Translations under genes and position numbers: made by a program
Notes under the pieces: generated by a model
What the model was told of the DNA's origin: nothing
The model's input: the letters and a program-made list of their open reading frames with translations, nothing else
Database searches by the model: none
Shown: positions 18,461 through 28,577 of the stretch, piece by piece
How positions within the stretch are numbered: the stretch's first letter is position 1
How the letters are laid out: each line of letters opens with the position of its first letter
Assembly (NCBI RefSeq): GCF_022919095.1
Contig: NZ_CP095073.1
Location: 620,001 to 684,000 of the forward strand
Source of the DNA: Halobacillus salinarum
Lineage (GTDB): Bacteria; Bacillota; Bacilli; Bacillales; Halobacillaceae
Length of the DNA: 64,000 nucleotides
Direction of reading: 5' to 3'

Positions 18461-18538
18461 ATCTTTGGAGATTTTCATGGGAAAGGCGCGCTGACAGCGG
18501 TGAGAAGGCGTGATTCCTCTTATTTTTCATGATATACT
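18461..18538 (+). promoter_or_regulatory. gltAB promoter region with ATCT-N4-AGAT dyad
   Basis: The 500-base gap between the ATPase gene and gltA contains no gene. Near its end, TATACT (18533-18538) is a good -10 box without a recognisable -35 box, as expected for an activator-dependent promoter. A small dyad ATCT-N4-AGAT (18461-18472) lies about 60 bases upstream and could be part of a LysR-type (GltC-like) site. The sequence alone does not prove this. Confidence 0.35.
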
Positions 18539-18621
18539 AGTAAAAAACTGAAAAAGACAGAATTTTAACACTTTTCGTCATGCTGAAACAGCTTTATTGA
18601 TAAACAGAGGAGGAAGACGTC

Positions 18622-21600
18622 ATGGAAAAGCATGGTTATCCTATCGCACAGGGATTGTACAACCCAGAGAATGAACATGAAGCTTGCGGAATAGGGATGA
18701 TTGCCAACATTAATGGATCGAAATCACATAGCATTGTAGAAAATGCGATTACTATTCTTTGTAACTTAGAACACCGCGGCGGTCAGGCAGCAGATGTGAG
18801 TACAGGAGATGGCGCAGGAATCTTGACCCAGATTCCTCATTATTTTTTCAAAAAGCAATGTGAAAAAGAGGACATTGAACTTCCAGACGAAGGATTGTAT
18901 GGAATAGGGATGGTTTTCCTCCCACATGTGCAGGAAATCCGTGTGAAATGCCTGGAGATCTTCGAACGGATCGTAAAGGAGGAAGGCCAGAACTTTCTTG
19001 GCTGGCGTACGGTGCCTGTTAATGATTCTTTTGTCGGGAAAGATGCTAAGAAAACGAAACCATTTATCCGCCAGGCATTTGTTTCGCCGGCCGATGACAT
19101 AAATGATCAATTAACCTTTGAACGAAAACTATACATTATTCGTAAACGTACCGAGATTGAGATAGCGAGGATGGAAGGAAACGATGATTTTTATATCAGC
19201 AGTTTATCCTCCAGTACCATTGTTTATAAAGGAATGCTCATTCCGGAACAATTGGACTCCTTTTATATCGACCTCAATCACCCCGATTTCAAAACAGCTC
19301 TTGCTTTAGTCCATTCACGTTTTAGCACAAACACGTTCCCTAGCTGGAAAAGGTCACATCCTAACCGCTTTACAATCCACAATGGAGAATTCAATACGAT
19401 TCGCGGTAACGTTAACTGGATGAGAGCCCGTGAAGAGCTGTGTAAATCGGGATATTTCAAAGAGGAAGATCTGCAGAAAATTTTACCTGTCATCGATTCA
19501 AGCGGAAGTGACTCTTCCATGTTTGACAACGCTTTTGAATTTTTATATTTGTCCGGACGTTCTCTTGCCCACACTGCTATGATGATGGTTCCAGAGCCAT
19601 GGGCCAATGATAAATCCATGAAGCGGGAGAAGAAAGACTTTTATGAATATCACAGTTGTTTAATGGAACCATGGGACGGTCCGGCTGCGCTCGTCTATAC
19701 AGATGGTAAGCAAATAGGCGCCTGCCTTGATCGTAACGGCTTAAGGCCCGCCCGCTATTACGTCACCAAGGATGGAATGATTGTCTTAGGTTCTGAAGTT
19801 GGCGCTCTTGATATTTTTGCTGATGATATCCTTTATAAGGATCGACTTAACCCAGGTAAAATGCTGCTCGTCGACCTGGAAAAAGGGGAAATTATCCCAG
19901 ATGAACAAATCAAGATGGAAGTTGCCAAGGAACAGCCGTATGATCAATGGCTGGATGAGCATAAGTGGGACCTTGCCGACGTTCCAGCACCGAAAGAAGA
20001 GCCGGCTAAGAATATAGAGAACCTGCTTGAGCACCAGCTTGCTTTTGGCTATACAAAAGAGGAGCTTAATAAAATTCTAATTCCTTTAGTAGCAAGCAAG
20101 AAGGATCCTGTAGGCTCCATGGGCTATGATTCACCGCTGGCCGTTTTATCTAAAAAGCCCCAGCTCCTTTACAGCTATTTCAAGCAGTTGTTTGCCCAGG
20201 TGACCAACCCCCCTATTGATGCGATTCGTGAAAAATTGATCACAATGGTGGAAACGACGATCGGAGCAGAAGGAAACTTAGTCGAGCCAAAGCCTGAAAG
20301 CTGCAGGAAAATCAAACTTGATTCTCCAATTCTGTCAAACTATCAATTAGAGCAGCTCCGTCAGCAGGATTTGGAAGGCTTCCAATCGGAAACCCTTTCT
20401 ATCCTTTTCAAAGCAGAGGAAGGCAGCAACCATATGGAAGCAGCTTTGGAATCGTTGTTTGAAAAAGCTGATCAAGCCATCAACAATGGAGCGACGCTGC
20501 TGATTCTTTCCGACCGTGGAGTAGATTCCAAGCATGCGGCCATTCCTGCATTGCTGGCCGTTTCCGGGCTGCACCACCATTTAATCAGGAAGAGCACGCG
20601 GACGAAAGTCAGTCTGCTCGTGGAATCCGCTGAACCTAGGGAAGTCCATCACTTTGCTTGTCTGCTTGGTTATGGCGCAGAAGGGATTAACCCGTATCTA
20701 ACTTATGAATCACTTAACGATTTACTTCTGAAAGGAGAGATTCCTTTTGAAACGCTTGATGATGCGGTCGACCAGTTTATTCACTCCGTGACAGACGGCG
20801 TTATTAAAGTGCTTTCGAAAATGGGGATTTCCACTATTCAGAGTTACCGCGGCGCCCAAATATTTGAAGCCGTCGGCATTCAAACGGACGTCATCGAAAA
20901 ATACTTTACCCGTACCGCATCAAGACTAGGCGGTATTGGCTTGGATATTATCGAAAAAGAAGTCTTAATGAGGCATGATCGGGCCTTTGCTGAAAAAAGA
21001 ATTACAGAGGATGCTCTTGATTCAGGAGATGAATTCCAGTACAGAAGCAATGGAGAAGATCATCAGTACAATCCAAAAACGATTCATACGCTTCAGCATG
21101 CATGCCGGACCAATAACTATGAGCTGTACAAAGACTATTCCCAAATGCTGACGGATGAAACGAGCAATCTCCAATCCTTACGGGGACTGATCTCCTTTAA
21201 AGAACGACCTTCGATTCCTGTGAGCGAAGTCGAATCCGTTGAGGATATATGCAGACGTTTCAAGACAGGAGCTATGTCCTACGGTTCCATTAGTGAAGAA
21301 GCTCATGAAGCTTTGGCAATTGCGATGAATCGTGTTGGCGGGCGCAGTAATACAGGAGAAGGTGGAGAAAATCCTGATCGTTTTACTCCCGAAGAAAACG
21401 GCGACTCACGCCGAAGCTCCATTAAACAGGTGGCATCTGGACGATTCGGGGTTAATAGTCATTACCTTGTAAACGCTGATGAAATTCAAATCAAGATTGC
21501 CCAGGGTGCTAAGCCTGGGGAAGGCGGACACTTGCCAGGAAAGAAAGTGTACCCGTGGATTGCTGAAGTACGTGGATCCACACCGGGAGTAGAGCTCATC

Positions 21601-23205
21601 TCTCCTCCACCGCACCACGATATTTATTCGATTGAAGACTTAGCGGAATTGATCCACAACCTGAAAAACGCGAATCCGCGTGCCCGCGTCAGTGTTAAAC
21701 TCGTATCAGCAGTAGGGGTAGGAACGATTGCTGCCGGAGTGGCGAAAGGCCGCGCTGATCTCGTGTTAATCAGCGGGTATGATGGAGGTACCGGAGCTGC
21801 GCCTCGCACGAGTATTAAACATGCCGGTCTTCCTTGGGAAATCGGTCTTGCTGAGACTCATCAAACGCTTTTATTAAACCGTCTGCGTGATCGTATTGTT
21901 GTGGAAACGGACGGAAAAATGATGACAGGAAGAGACATAGTGGTAGCCACATTGTTAGGTGCAGAAGAATACGGCTTCTCTACTGCTCCACTTGTTGTCC
22001 TTGGCTGTGTCATGATGCGCGTCTGCCACTTAAATACCTGCCCTGTTGGAGTCGCCACACAGGATCCGGAATTGAGAAAGAAATTTATGGGTGATCCGGA
22101 GCATGTCGCTAACTTTATGCGGTTTATTGCTGAAGAAGCTCGTGAGCTGATGGCTGAGCTTGGTTTTAGAACCATTAATGAAATGGTTGGCCGTACAGAT
22201 GTACTGGAAGCCAACCAGGCCATTGATCATTGGAAAGCCAAAGGTGTCGATTTATCAGCATTGCTTTACCAGCCGGAAGTAAGAGAAGATGTGGGGCGCT
22301 ATGCAATGATCGAACAAGATCACGGCCTTGATAAAACGATCGACATGGAAGAGCTTCTTCCACTTTGTAAGAAAACCCTTGAAAATCGGGAGCCCGTTGA
22401 AGGCACCGGCTCGATTCGGAACATCCACCGAGTTACAGGCACGATCCTCGGAAGTGAGATTACGAGAAGGTACGGGGCTGACGGGTTGGATGAGGATACG
22501 GTCCGTCTGACCTTTAAAGGCTCTGCAGGTCAAAGCTTTGGCGCTTTCATTCCAAAAGGCATGACCTTGAAGCTTGTCGGTGACGCCAATGACTACGTCG
22601 GCAAAGGGCTTTCCGGCGGAAAAATCATCGTCCATCCATCTCCAAGGTCGACGTTTGTTCCTGAAGAGAATACCATCATTGGGAATGTCTCTTTTTACGG
22701 GGCTTCCGGAGGCCAAGCCTACATTAATGGTTTCGCAGGTGAACGCTTCTGTGTAAGAAACAGTGGAGCAGAAGTAGTGGTCGAAGGCGTCGGGGACCAC
22801 GGATGCGAGTATATGACCGGAGGAAAGGTAGTCGTGCTTGGTGCAACCGGCCGTAACTTTGCCGCAGGAATGTCCGGCGGGGTCGCCTATGTACTGGAAG
22901 ATTTGGAAGTTCCCTTTGAAACAAAGGTTAACCGGGAGCTTGTCCTTATTCAGGAACTGACCGAACAGGAGGAAATGGAAGAGGTACGCCAGATGATCCA
23001 AAAACATGTGGATTATACGAACAGTCCTCTTGGACGCCGCATTCTGGATAACTGGACCGACTTCCTGCCAAGGTTTAAACGCGTCATTCCAAAAGCATAC
23101 CTTGAAATTCAAGAACGGATTAAAAACTTAACTCAAAGCGGATTAAATAAATACGATGCTGAAATGACAGCATTTGAAGAAAGCAAAAAACCGGTAGAGG
23201 TCTAA
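18622..23205 (+). CDS. gltA: Glutamate synthase large subunit
   Basis: This 1527-residue protein (GltA in Bacillus naming, GltB in enterics) makes glutamate from glutamine and 2-oxoglutarate with the small subunit. The class II glutaminase domain starts after a 21-residue propeptide: EACGIGM, with the catalytic Cys22. The FMN-binding synthase domain holds [20 protein letters not shown], and the 3Fe-4S cysteines are near 1129, 1135 and 1140 ([12 protein letters not shown]). The C-terminal beta-helix is present ([19 protein letters not shown]). ATG at 18622 follows GAGGAGGAAG. The gene forms an operon with gltB, 18 bases downstream. Glutamate made here can feed the ectoine pathway. Confidence 0.98.
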   Translation: MEKHGYPIAQGLYNPENEHEACGIGMIANINGSKSHSIVENAITILCNLEHRGGQAADVSTGDGAGILTQIPHYFFKKQCEKEDIELPDEGLYGIGMVFLPHVQEIRVKCLEIFERIVKEEGQNFLGWRTVPVNDSFVGKDAKKTKPFIRQAFVSPADDINDQLTFERKLYIIRKRTEIEIARMEGNDDFYISSLSSSTIVYKGMLIPEQLDSFYIDLNHPDFKTALALVHSRFSTNTFPSWKRSHPNRFTIHNGEFNTIRGNVNWMRAREELCKSGYFKEEDLQKILPVIDSSGSDSSMFDNAFEFLYLSGRSLAHTAMMMVPEPWANDKSMKREKKDFYEYHSCLMEPWDGPAALVYTDGKQIGACLDRNGLRPARYYVTKDGMIVLGSEVGALDIFADDILYKDRLNPGKMLLVDLEKGEIIPDEQIKMEVAKEQPYDQWLDEHKWDLADVPAPKEEPAKNIENLLEHQLAFGYTKEELNKILIPLVASKKDPVGSMGYDSPLAVLSKKPQLLYSYFKQLFAQVTNPPIDAIREKLITMVETTIGAEGNLVEPKPESCRKIKLDSPILSNYQLEQLRQQDLEGFQSETLSILFKAEEGSNHMEAALESLFEKADQAINNGATLLILSDRGVDSKHAAIPALLAVSGLHHHLIRKSTRTKVSLLVESAEPREVHHFACLLGYGAEGINPYLTYESLNDLLLKGEIPFETLDDAVDQFIHSVTDGVIKVLSKMGISTIQSYRGAQIFEAVGIQTDVIEKYFTRTASRLGGIGLDIIEKEVLMRHDRAFAEKRITEDALDSGDEFQYRSNGEDHQYNPKTIHTLQHACRTNNYELYKDYSQMLTDETSNLQSLRGLISFKERPSIPVSEVESVEDICRRFKTGAMSYGSISEEAHEALAIAMNRVGGRSNTGEGGENPDRFTPEENGDSRRSSIKQVASGRFGVNSHYLVNADEIQIKIAQGAKPGEGGHLPGKKVYPWIAEVRGSTPGVELISPPPHHDIYSIEDLAELIHNLKNANPRARVSVKLVSAVGVGTIAAGVAKGRADLVLISGYDGGTGAAPRTSIKHAGLPWEIGLAETHQTLLLNRLRDRIVVETDGKMMTGRDIVVATLLGAEEYGFSTAPLVVLGCVMMRVCHLNTCPVGVATQDPELRKKFMGDPEHVANFMRFIAEEARELMAELGFRTINEMVGRTDVLEANQAIDHWKAKGVDLSALLYQPEVREDVGRYAMIEQDHGLDKTIDMEELLPLCKKTLENREPVEGTGSIRNIHRVTGTILGSEITRRYGADGLDEDTVRLTFKGSAGQSFGAFIPKGMTLKLVGDANDYVGKGLSGGKIIVHPSPRSTFVPEENTIIGNVSFYGASGGQAYINGFAGERFCVRNSGAEVVVEGVGDHGCEYMTGGKVVVLGATGRNFAAGMSGGVAYVLEDLEVPFETKVNRELVLIQELTEQEEMEEVRQMIQKHVDYTNSPLGRRILDNWTDFLPRFKRVIPKAYLEIQERIKNLTQSGLNKYDAEMTAFEESKKPVEV

Positions 23206-23223
23206 TTCACAAGGAGGGATACG

Positions 23224-24711
23224 ATGGGGAAGTCAACTGGATTTATGGAGTATGAACGCCAAACACAGCGAGAACGTGATCCATCGACTCGTACGAAAGA
23301 TTGGAAGGATTACACTCTCCCTATGTTAGACGAGGAAATTCAAAAGCAGGGAGCACGCTGCATGGACTGTGGTGTGCCTACCTGCCATACAGGAATGGAA
23401 ATCAATGGTTCCACTACAGGATGCCCGGTTAATCACTTGATTCCTGAATGGAATGACCTTGTTTATCGTGGTCAATGGAAAGAAGCCTTAAAGGTGGAAC
23501 ATGAGAAGAATAACTTTCCGGAGTTTACGGGGATCGCCTGTCCGGCACCTTGTGAAGGTGCATGTGTTCTTGGAATCAACGAACCACCGGTAGCTATTCG
23601 GACCGTCGAACGTTCCATTATTGAAAAAGGCTTTGAAGAAGGCTGGGTCGTTCCTGAACCCCCGAAGATGAGGACAGGTAAAAAAGTTGCAGTAGTTGGT
23701 TCAGGTCCTGCCGGGTTAGCATCAGCAGCTCAATTGAACAAAGCCGGGCACACAGTGACCGTATTTGAACGTGCAGATCGTGTAGGAGGCTTGTTAACTT
23801 ACGGTATTCCGGAAATGAAGCTTCCTTATTCCGTAGTGGAGCGCCGTATCACTATTCTCGAACAAGAAGGCATCAAGTTTATTACTAACACCGAAGTAGG
23901 AAAAGATTACCCGGTCTCACGTCTGCGGGACGAGTTTGATTCCATCATCCTTTGCGGAGGTGCCACCATTCCGCGGAATGTGGAAGTTGAAGGCAGAGAC
24001 ATGAAGGGCATCCATTATGCGATGGACTTCTTACATGCGAATACAAAGAGCTTGTTAGATACAGAGCACAGAGATGGAAATTATATTTCTGCAAAAGACA
24101 AAGACGTGATCGTCATTGGAGGAGGAGATACAGGAACAGACTGTATTTCAACTTCTGTACGTCATAACTGCAGAAGCCTCACCCAGTTTGACATTTATGA
24201 TAAAAAGCAGGATGACCGCGATGATCTTACGAATCCTTGGCCGCAATATCCAATCGTTCACCGTGTTGAATACGGCCAAAAAGAAGCGGCGGCTGTCATG
24301 GGAAGAGATCCCAGGGCTTTTGCCGTGATGACGAAAAAATTCGTAGGAGATGAAAACGGCCGTGTAAAAGAGGTTCACACGGTTAACGTCAGACTGAAAT
24401 TTGATGAAGAAGGTAATCGCTATCGTGAAGAAATTCCGGGTACGGAAAAAGTCTGGAAAGCAGACCTCGTGCTGCTCGCGATCGGTTTTACTGGTCCAGA
24501 TCAGGATTTAATCGAAAAAATGGAAATTGAAACAGAAGCGAAATCGACAATCAAAGCAAAATACGGAGAATACAAAACCAATGTAGAAGGCGTATTTGCT
24601 GCAGGAGATATGCGCCGGGGACAAAGCTTGATTGTGTGGGCGATCAATGAAGGACGCGAAGCCGCAAGAGAATGCGACCGTTATTTAATGGGCGCGACCG
24701 ATCTGCCTTAA
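23224..24711 (+). CDS. gltB: Glutamate synthase small subunit
   Basis: GltB (495 residues; GltD in enterics) passes electrons from NAD(P)H through FAD and iron-sulfur clusters to the large subunit. Cluster cysteines are visible near the N-terminus (CMDCGVPTCH, CPVNHLIPEW, CPAPCEGACVLG). The FAD loop is VAVVGSGPAGLASAAQL and the NAD(P)H loop DVIVIGGGDTGTDC. The C-terminal AAGDMRRGQSLIVWAI is canonical. AAGGAGGGAT precedes the ATG. Confidence 0.98.
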   Translation: MGKSTGFMEYERQTQRERDPSTRTKDWKDYTLPMLDEEIQKQGARCMDCGVPTCHTGMEINGSTTGCPVNHLIPEWNDLVYRGQWKEALKVEHEKNNFPEFTGIACPAPCEGACVLGINEPPVAIRTVERSIIEKGFEEGWVVPEPPKMRTGKKVAVVGSGPAGLASAAQLNKAGHTVTVFERADRVGGLLTYGIPEMKLPYSVVERRITILEQEGIKFITNTEVGKDYPVSRLRDEFDSIILCGGATIPRNVEVEGRDMKGIHYAMDFLHANTKSLLDTEHRDGNYISAKDKDVIVIGGGDTGTDCISTSVRHNCRSLTQFDIYDKKQDDRDDLTNPWPQYPIVHRVEYGQKEAAAVMGRDPRAFAVMTKKFVGDENGRVKEVHTVNVRLKFDEEGNRYREEIPGTEKVWKADLVLLAIGFTGPDQDLIEKMEIETEAKSTIKAKYGEYKTNVEGVFAAGDMRRGQSLIVWAINEGREAARECDRYLMGATDLP

Positions 24712-24724
24712 TTAAAGAAGGAGG

Positions 24725-24748
24725 AACCTATCTGAATCTGAATTCAGG
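24725..24748 (+). terminator. Rho-independent terminator of gltAB
   Basis: AACCTATCTGAAT pairs with ATTCAGGTAGGTT (one G-U pair), followed by a run of T. Confidence 0.85.
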
Positions 24749-24822
24749 TAGGTTTTTTGCATGCAAAGCAAAACTTCATTATTTCATAAATTTTAGAAAT
24801 GTTTGTCTAATCTTCATTAATT

Positions 24823-24853
24823 TTGTCAAAATTATCCTGAATAATGATAGAAT
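24823..24853 (+). promoter_or_regulatory. Candidate promoter of the MoxR/DUF58 cluster
   Basis: TTGTCA (24823-24828), 19 bases, TAGAAT (24848-24853). Box quality is good, but the spacing is longer than ideal. It is 47 bases before the first gene of the cluster. Confidence 0.35.
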
Positions 24854-24900
24854 GGTTCATATATGCATGAGTATGGAGATAACAGAAGGAGGAGAAATCA

Positions 24901-25851
24901 ATGGAAAATTTAAAGCCAAAATCGTTTGGGGAAATTCTGGATCAAACCTTTACGATTATTAAGCAGCATTTTACACAATTATTAATCATTTTGCTCGTAC
25001 TCATCGGTCCCATTTATTTAATTAATTATTTATTTCAGCTTGCCAGTGGAGTAAATTTACTGACAGAGACTGGGGAGAAAGCCACTTTTATTCAGTCGAT
25101 CATTTCTGATTTTGGTCAGGACTCGGAGGCCCCATTTGCCCAGGATCTCGATAGCGGGACAGGTGTTGTCGGAGGGGTCATCACATCACTCCTCAGTATT
25201 GTGTTGTACCCAATGGCCCAAGCAGCTATTATGTTCGCGGCAGGGCACAGTCTGCTTAATGAGAACTGGGAATGGCAGGGCACAGTTAAACGAGCATTCT
25301 CCAGGTTCTGGCCGCTTCTAGGAAGCACAATCCTTTTCGGTATAATCATTGGAGGCTTGTTCTTTTCTGGTATTCTAGGTGTAGTATTTAGTTCCTTCGC
25401 CACTTTTGCTTCAAGCAACCCGGGGCCGGGCGGAATTGTCGCAGCTGTTCTATTTATGCTCGCGATGGTTGTCTTGGTCGCTTTTCTAGCAACAAGATGG
25501 AGTATGTTTTTTGCGAGTGTCGCTTATGATAAAGTTGCTCCAGGACTTGGAACCAGCTGGCGGCTGACTAAAGGACGGTTCTGGTTCACATTAGGTATTT
25601 TTATTGTATTTGCCATTTTTTCTTTTATCATTAACTCCATTATTCAAGGGGTTGTTACATTAATTCTCGGCCCAAGTGTGCTTGCGAGCTTACTAACCAA
25701 TATTGTGTCCCTCATCGTTTCACTCATCACTTATGTAGGGTATACGGTATTATTCTTTGATCTGAAGACACGTCACGAAGCGTCTGATGTGAAGCAGATG
25801 ATCTCTACCTTTAAGGAAGACGAAGAAGAAACACCTCCCACTCTTTCCTAA
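24901..25851 (+). CDS. Multi-pass membrane protein of the MoxR cluster
   Basis: The 316-residue protein begins MENLKPKSFGEILDQTFTII, a start typical of a Bacillus membrane protein family often labelled glycerophosphodiester phosphodiesterase membrane domain-like. It has about six membrane segments with glycine-rich helices (FGIIIGGLFFSGILGVVF, GGIVAAVLFMLAMVVLVAFL) and a short acidic tail. No catalytic motif is visible. AGGAGGAG precedes the ATG. It starts a run of five co-directional genes with DUF4129, DUF4350, MoxR and DUF58, so it probably belongs to that membrane system. Confidence 0.75.
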   Translation: MENLKPKSFGEILDQTFTIIKQHFTQLLIILLVLIGPIYLINYLFQLASGVNLLTETGEKATFIQSIISDFGQDSEAPFAQDLDSGTGVVGGVITSLLSIVLYPMAQAAIMFAAGHSLLNENWEWQGTVKRAFSRFWPLLGSTILFGIIIGGLFFSGILGVVFSSFATFASSNPGPGGIVAAVLFMLAMVVLVAFLATRWSMFFASVAYDKVAPGLGTSWRLTKGRFWFTLGIFIVFAIFSFIINSIIQGVVTLILGPSVLASLLTNIVSLIVSLITYVGYTVLFFDLKTRHEASDVKQMISTFKEDEEETPPTLS

Positions 25852-25867
25852 ACACAGGTGATGCAAA

Positions 25868-26506
25868 ATGATAGCACCGGATAAGGCTGAAAAACAATTA
25901 AAAGCAATCTTAAATCAAGATGAATATCAGGCCTATTATGAAGAAAATAAGACCTTTTTTGATCGCATAAAGGAATGGATAGGCGATTGGGTGAAAAGCC
26001 TTTTTGAAAGGCTTTTTCCTAATGCCCATTTTTCCGAGCAGGCCACTGCCTTTTTCGGGTATGCGATAGGGATTATAGGAGTAGTCCTCTTTGTACTGGT
26101 TGTCCTTTATTTACGAAGAGGTTTATCCAAAAATACTTCTATGAAGTCCAGGAATGAACTTTTCCAGCAAAGTAGTAAACTGCAATGGTCTTTTAAAGAG
26201 CATGTCGCGGAAGCGGATCGTTTAGAAAAAGAAAACAATCTGAACGAGGCGGCCAGGCATTTGTTTATGGCCTTGCTTTTATTATTTGAAGAAAAAGAAT
26301 GGGTCGTTCCAAAGGCATGGAAAACAAATCTCGACTACTATGAAGAACTGCAAGCAGTGGATCAACAGGCGGCTGAGAGGTTTTTAGCATTAGCCGTCGT
26401 CTTTGATGAAGTTACATATGGAACCCGAACGGTTACTCCAGTCGAGTACCAGAGGTTTGCAGACCAGGCGATGTCATGGCTGCCCAATCATGAGCAAAGC
26501 GGATAA
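25868..26506 (+). CDS. DUF4129 domain protein
   Basis: The 212-residue protein has one central membrane helix (about residues 64-80, GIIGVVLFVLVVLYL). Its C-terminal cytoplasmic region, LNEAARHLFMALLLLFEEKEW followed by FDEVTYGTRTVTPVEYQRF, fits DUF4129. DUF4129 proteins recur with MoxR ATPases and DUF58 proteins, sometimes fused to transglutaminase-like domains; none is seen here. The upstream site (ACAGGTGAT) is weak. The gene sits 16 bases after the membrane protein gene. Confidence 0.75.
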   Translation: MIAPDKAEKQLKAILNQDEYQAYYEENKTFFDRIKEWIGDWVKSLFERLFPNAHFSEQATAFFGYAIGIIGVVLFVLVVLYLRRGLSKNTSMKSRNELFQQSSKLQWSFKEHVAEADRLEKENNLNEAARHLFMALLLLFEEKEWVVPKAWKTNLDYYEELQAVDQQAAERFLALAVVFDEVTYGTRTVTPVEYQRFADQAMSWLPNHEQSG

Positions 26507-26536
26507 CACTCAGTCTATCGAAATAGGGGGATGGAG

Positions 26537-27655
26537 ATGAGAAGGAATAAGAGAGCCTGGATTGGTTTATCCATTACCTTGATCGCAGTGATCCTGCTTG
26601 GAATGGCGCTTTCTTACTCAAAGCCGAAAGATTATGCCGACTATCTGTCTACTTCCCCTGCTCCATCGGGAGTTAAGGCTTTCTTTACTTATTTGCAGAA
26701 GGAACATGAAACAAGCAGGTGGAGAAGTACTCCTGACAGGCTTCCAAAGGAACGCCAGGATCTGCTGCTGATGATTGAGCCTTCTTATTCCCTGGACGAG
26801 GAGGCGATGGAAGAGTATACCCAGTGGATGGAATCAGGCGGTACAATATGGCTTGCGAGCAACAGCCCCACTGGATTTTTCGGTATCAAGGAGAAACCGG
26901 TCGAAAGCACGAGCTTCCCAGTGATAAAAAATGAAGCAGGGGACACGATGAACGGTGATGTACCAGCCCGGACAAGGCTGGTGACGAACGATCAGGATCA
27001 AGTGCTTTATAAGGATCAAAGCGGAGTCATTGCTCTTAAAAGAAACGTAGGTAAAGGAGCATTAATCGTTTCCTTAAGTCCTGGGTGGCTGACGAACAGA
27101 GAGATCCTGAAAAAGGATCACCTGCAGCTTGCTGGAGGAATGTTGAACGAGACGAACGCTCAAGATTTGTTGTTTGATGAATTCATACATGGAAAGGAAC
27201 GAAAGCTGACGTTTTTAAAGCTATATCCTAAATGGCTGCTCGCTTTAGTGTTTCAGGCATTTTTGCTCGGTTTGTTATGGATTTGGATGAAAGGCAAGCG
27301 GTATGGCCCGGTCTTTAACCCAAGAGAAGAAACGGTTCGATTTGGAGATGAACGTTTGAGAGCGCTGGCCGCCTGGTACGTTAAAGGAGGTTTTTATGAA
27401 GAATCCTTATCTATCCAGGAGGATTACGTTCGTTCACTTATGAAAGATCGATGGGGAATTTCAAAGACTAAGAGCTGGAAGGAAGTTCAGTCGTTAATGG
27501 GAGACAAGCTGCCTGAGCATAAGCTTAAGAAGTGGTCTCATTACACAAAATTCCTGGACGAGCTGAGCGGAGAATCTCGTGTTCGTTCAAAAAGCTACCT
27601 AACCGCATCCAAACAATTAGAAGAAGTTAGGAAAGAGGTGGAAGAGAATGAATGA
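26537..27655 (+). CDS. DUF4350 domain protein
   Basis: This protein of about 372 residues has an N-terminal membrane helix (AWIGLSITLIAVILLGMAL), an extracellular-looking domain with the feature GGTIWLASNSPTGFFG, and a second membrane helix (LLALVFQAFLLGLLWIWM) before a cytoplasmic tail. That is the DUF4350 layout, an unusual periplasm/exterior-facing Rossmann-like domain of unknown function found in MoxR clusters. Two ATGs are six bases apart; AGGGGG suits the second (26537). Its stop overlaps the MoxR start by 8 bases. Confidence 0.72.
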   Translation: MRRNKRAWIGLSITLIAVILLGMALSYSKPKDYADYLSTSPAPSGVKAFFTYLQKEHETSRWRSTPDRLPKERQDLLLMIEPSYSLDEEAMEEYTQWMESGGTIWLASNSPTGFFGIKEKPVESTSFPVIKNEAGDTMNGDVPARTRLVTNDQDQVLYKDQSGVIALKRNVGKGALIVSLSPGWLTNREILKKDHLQLAGGMLNETNAQDLLFDEFIHGKERKLTFLKLYPKWLLALVFQAFLLGLLWIWMKGKRYGPVFNPREETVRFGDERLRALAAWYVKGGFYEESLSIQEDYVRSLMKDRWGISKTKSWKEVQSLMGDKLPEHKLKKWSHYTKFLDELSGESRVRSKSYLTASKQLEEVRKEVEENE

Positions 27656-28577
27656 ACAGCTAAGGGAGCTGCTCCGTAAATACGAGCAGGAAATTATCGG
27701 ACAGAAGCATAATGTCAAACTGCTGGTGGCTTCGATTTTAGTGGGAGGTCACGTGCTTTTGGAAGGCGTCCCTGGGACAGGAAAAACGAAAATGGTAAGA
27801 ACTCTGGCCAAGTTGTTAGGTGGAGAGTTTAAGAGAATTCAATTTACTCCGGATCTGCTTCCTAGTGATATCACTGGAAGCATGATTTACAACATGAAAG
27901 CCGGCACCTTCGAAACATTGAAAGGACCGGTTTTTACGAATGTCCTGCTTGCAGACGAAATCAACCGTACGCCTGCTAAAACACAGGCTGCTCTACTAGA
28001 GGCTATGGAGGAGAAACAGTTAACGATACAAGGGGATACGTACCAGTTACCGGATCCTTTTTTCGTCGTTGCCACACAAAACCCTGTTGAATATGAAGGG
28101 ACATATCCACTCCCGGAGGCTCAGCAGGATCGGTTTATGTTTAAGCTGGATGTCACTTTTCCTGAATTTGAAGACGAATTAACAGTATTAAAGCAAAATA
28201 TGGAAGCCAGGGAAATAACCGAAAATATGGAAGCAGCGATGAGTTTGGAAACAGCTGATCTCTTAAAAAAGGAAATTGAGCAGGTCACGCTTCAGGATTC
28301 CGTTTATCATTATATTATGACGATCGTCCGAAAAACCCGGGAATCCGATTCTCTCAGATATGGCGCGAGTACCCGCGCAAGTATTTCCATAGCAAAGGGG
28401 GCGAGGGCGTGGGCTTATCTTTCAGGCCGTGATTATGTTACCCCTGATGATGTAAAAGTCGTGGCGCTCCCTGCCTTGCGTCACCGAATCGTCTTAGCTC
28501 CGTACATGGAACTGGAGGGAGCAGCTCATGACCAGATCGTTCAAGACATTATGGGCGCGGTTCCTGTTCCGCGATAA
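27648..28577 (+). CDS. MoxR-family AAA ATPase
   Basis: The 309-residue protein is a complete MoxR ATPase. Walker A EGVPGTGKTKM (about residues 38-48), Walker B LLADEINRTPAKTQAALLEAMEE, sensor 1 VVATQNPVEYEGTYPLPEAQQDRF and the C-terminal lid are all clear. MoxR ATPases act as chaperone-like partners of von Willebrand-type proteins and are usually encoded next to DUF58 genes, as here. The DUF58 gene overlaps its end by 50 bases, so the two are tightly coupled. The process served is not known from sequence. Confidence 0.93.
   Translation: MNEQLRELLRKYEQEIIGQKHNVKLLVASILVGGHVLLEGVPGTGKTKMVRTLAKLLGGEFKRIQFTPDLLPSDITGSMIYNMKAGTFETLKGPVFTNVLLADEINRTPAKTQAALLEAMEEKQLTIQGDTYQLPDPFFVVATQNPVEYEGTYPLPEAQQDRFMFKLDVTFPEFEDELTVLKQNMEAREITENMEAAMSLETADLLKKEIEQVTLQDSVYHYIMTIVRKTRESDSLRYGASTRASISIAKGARAWAYLSGRDYVTPDDVKVVALPALRHRIVLAPYMELEGAAHDQIVQDIMGAVPVPR

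Noticed and set aside
22255-23112. A 285-codon open frame on the minus strand
   Set aside because: It is antisense to gltA, has no plausible domain or ribosome binding site, and arises from the codon usage of the real gene.
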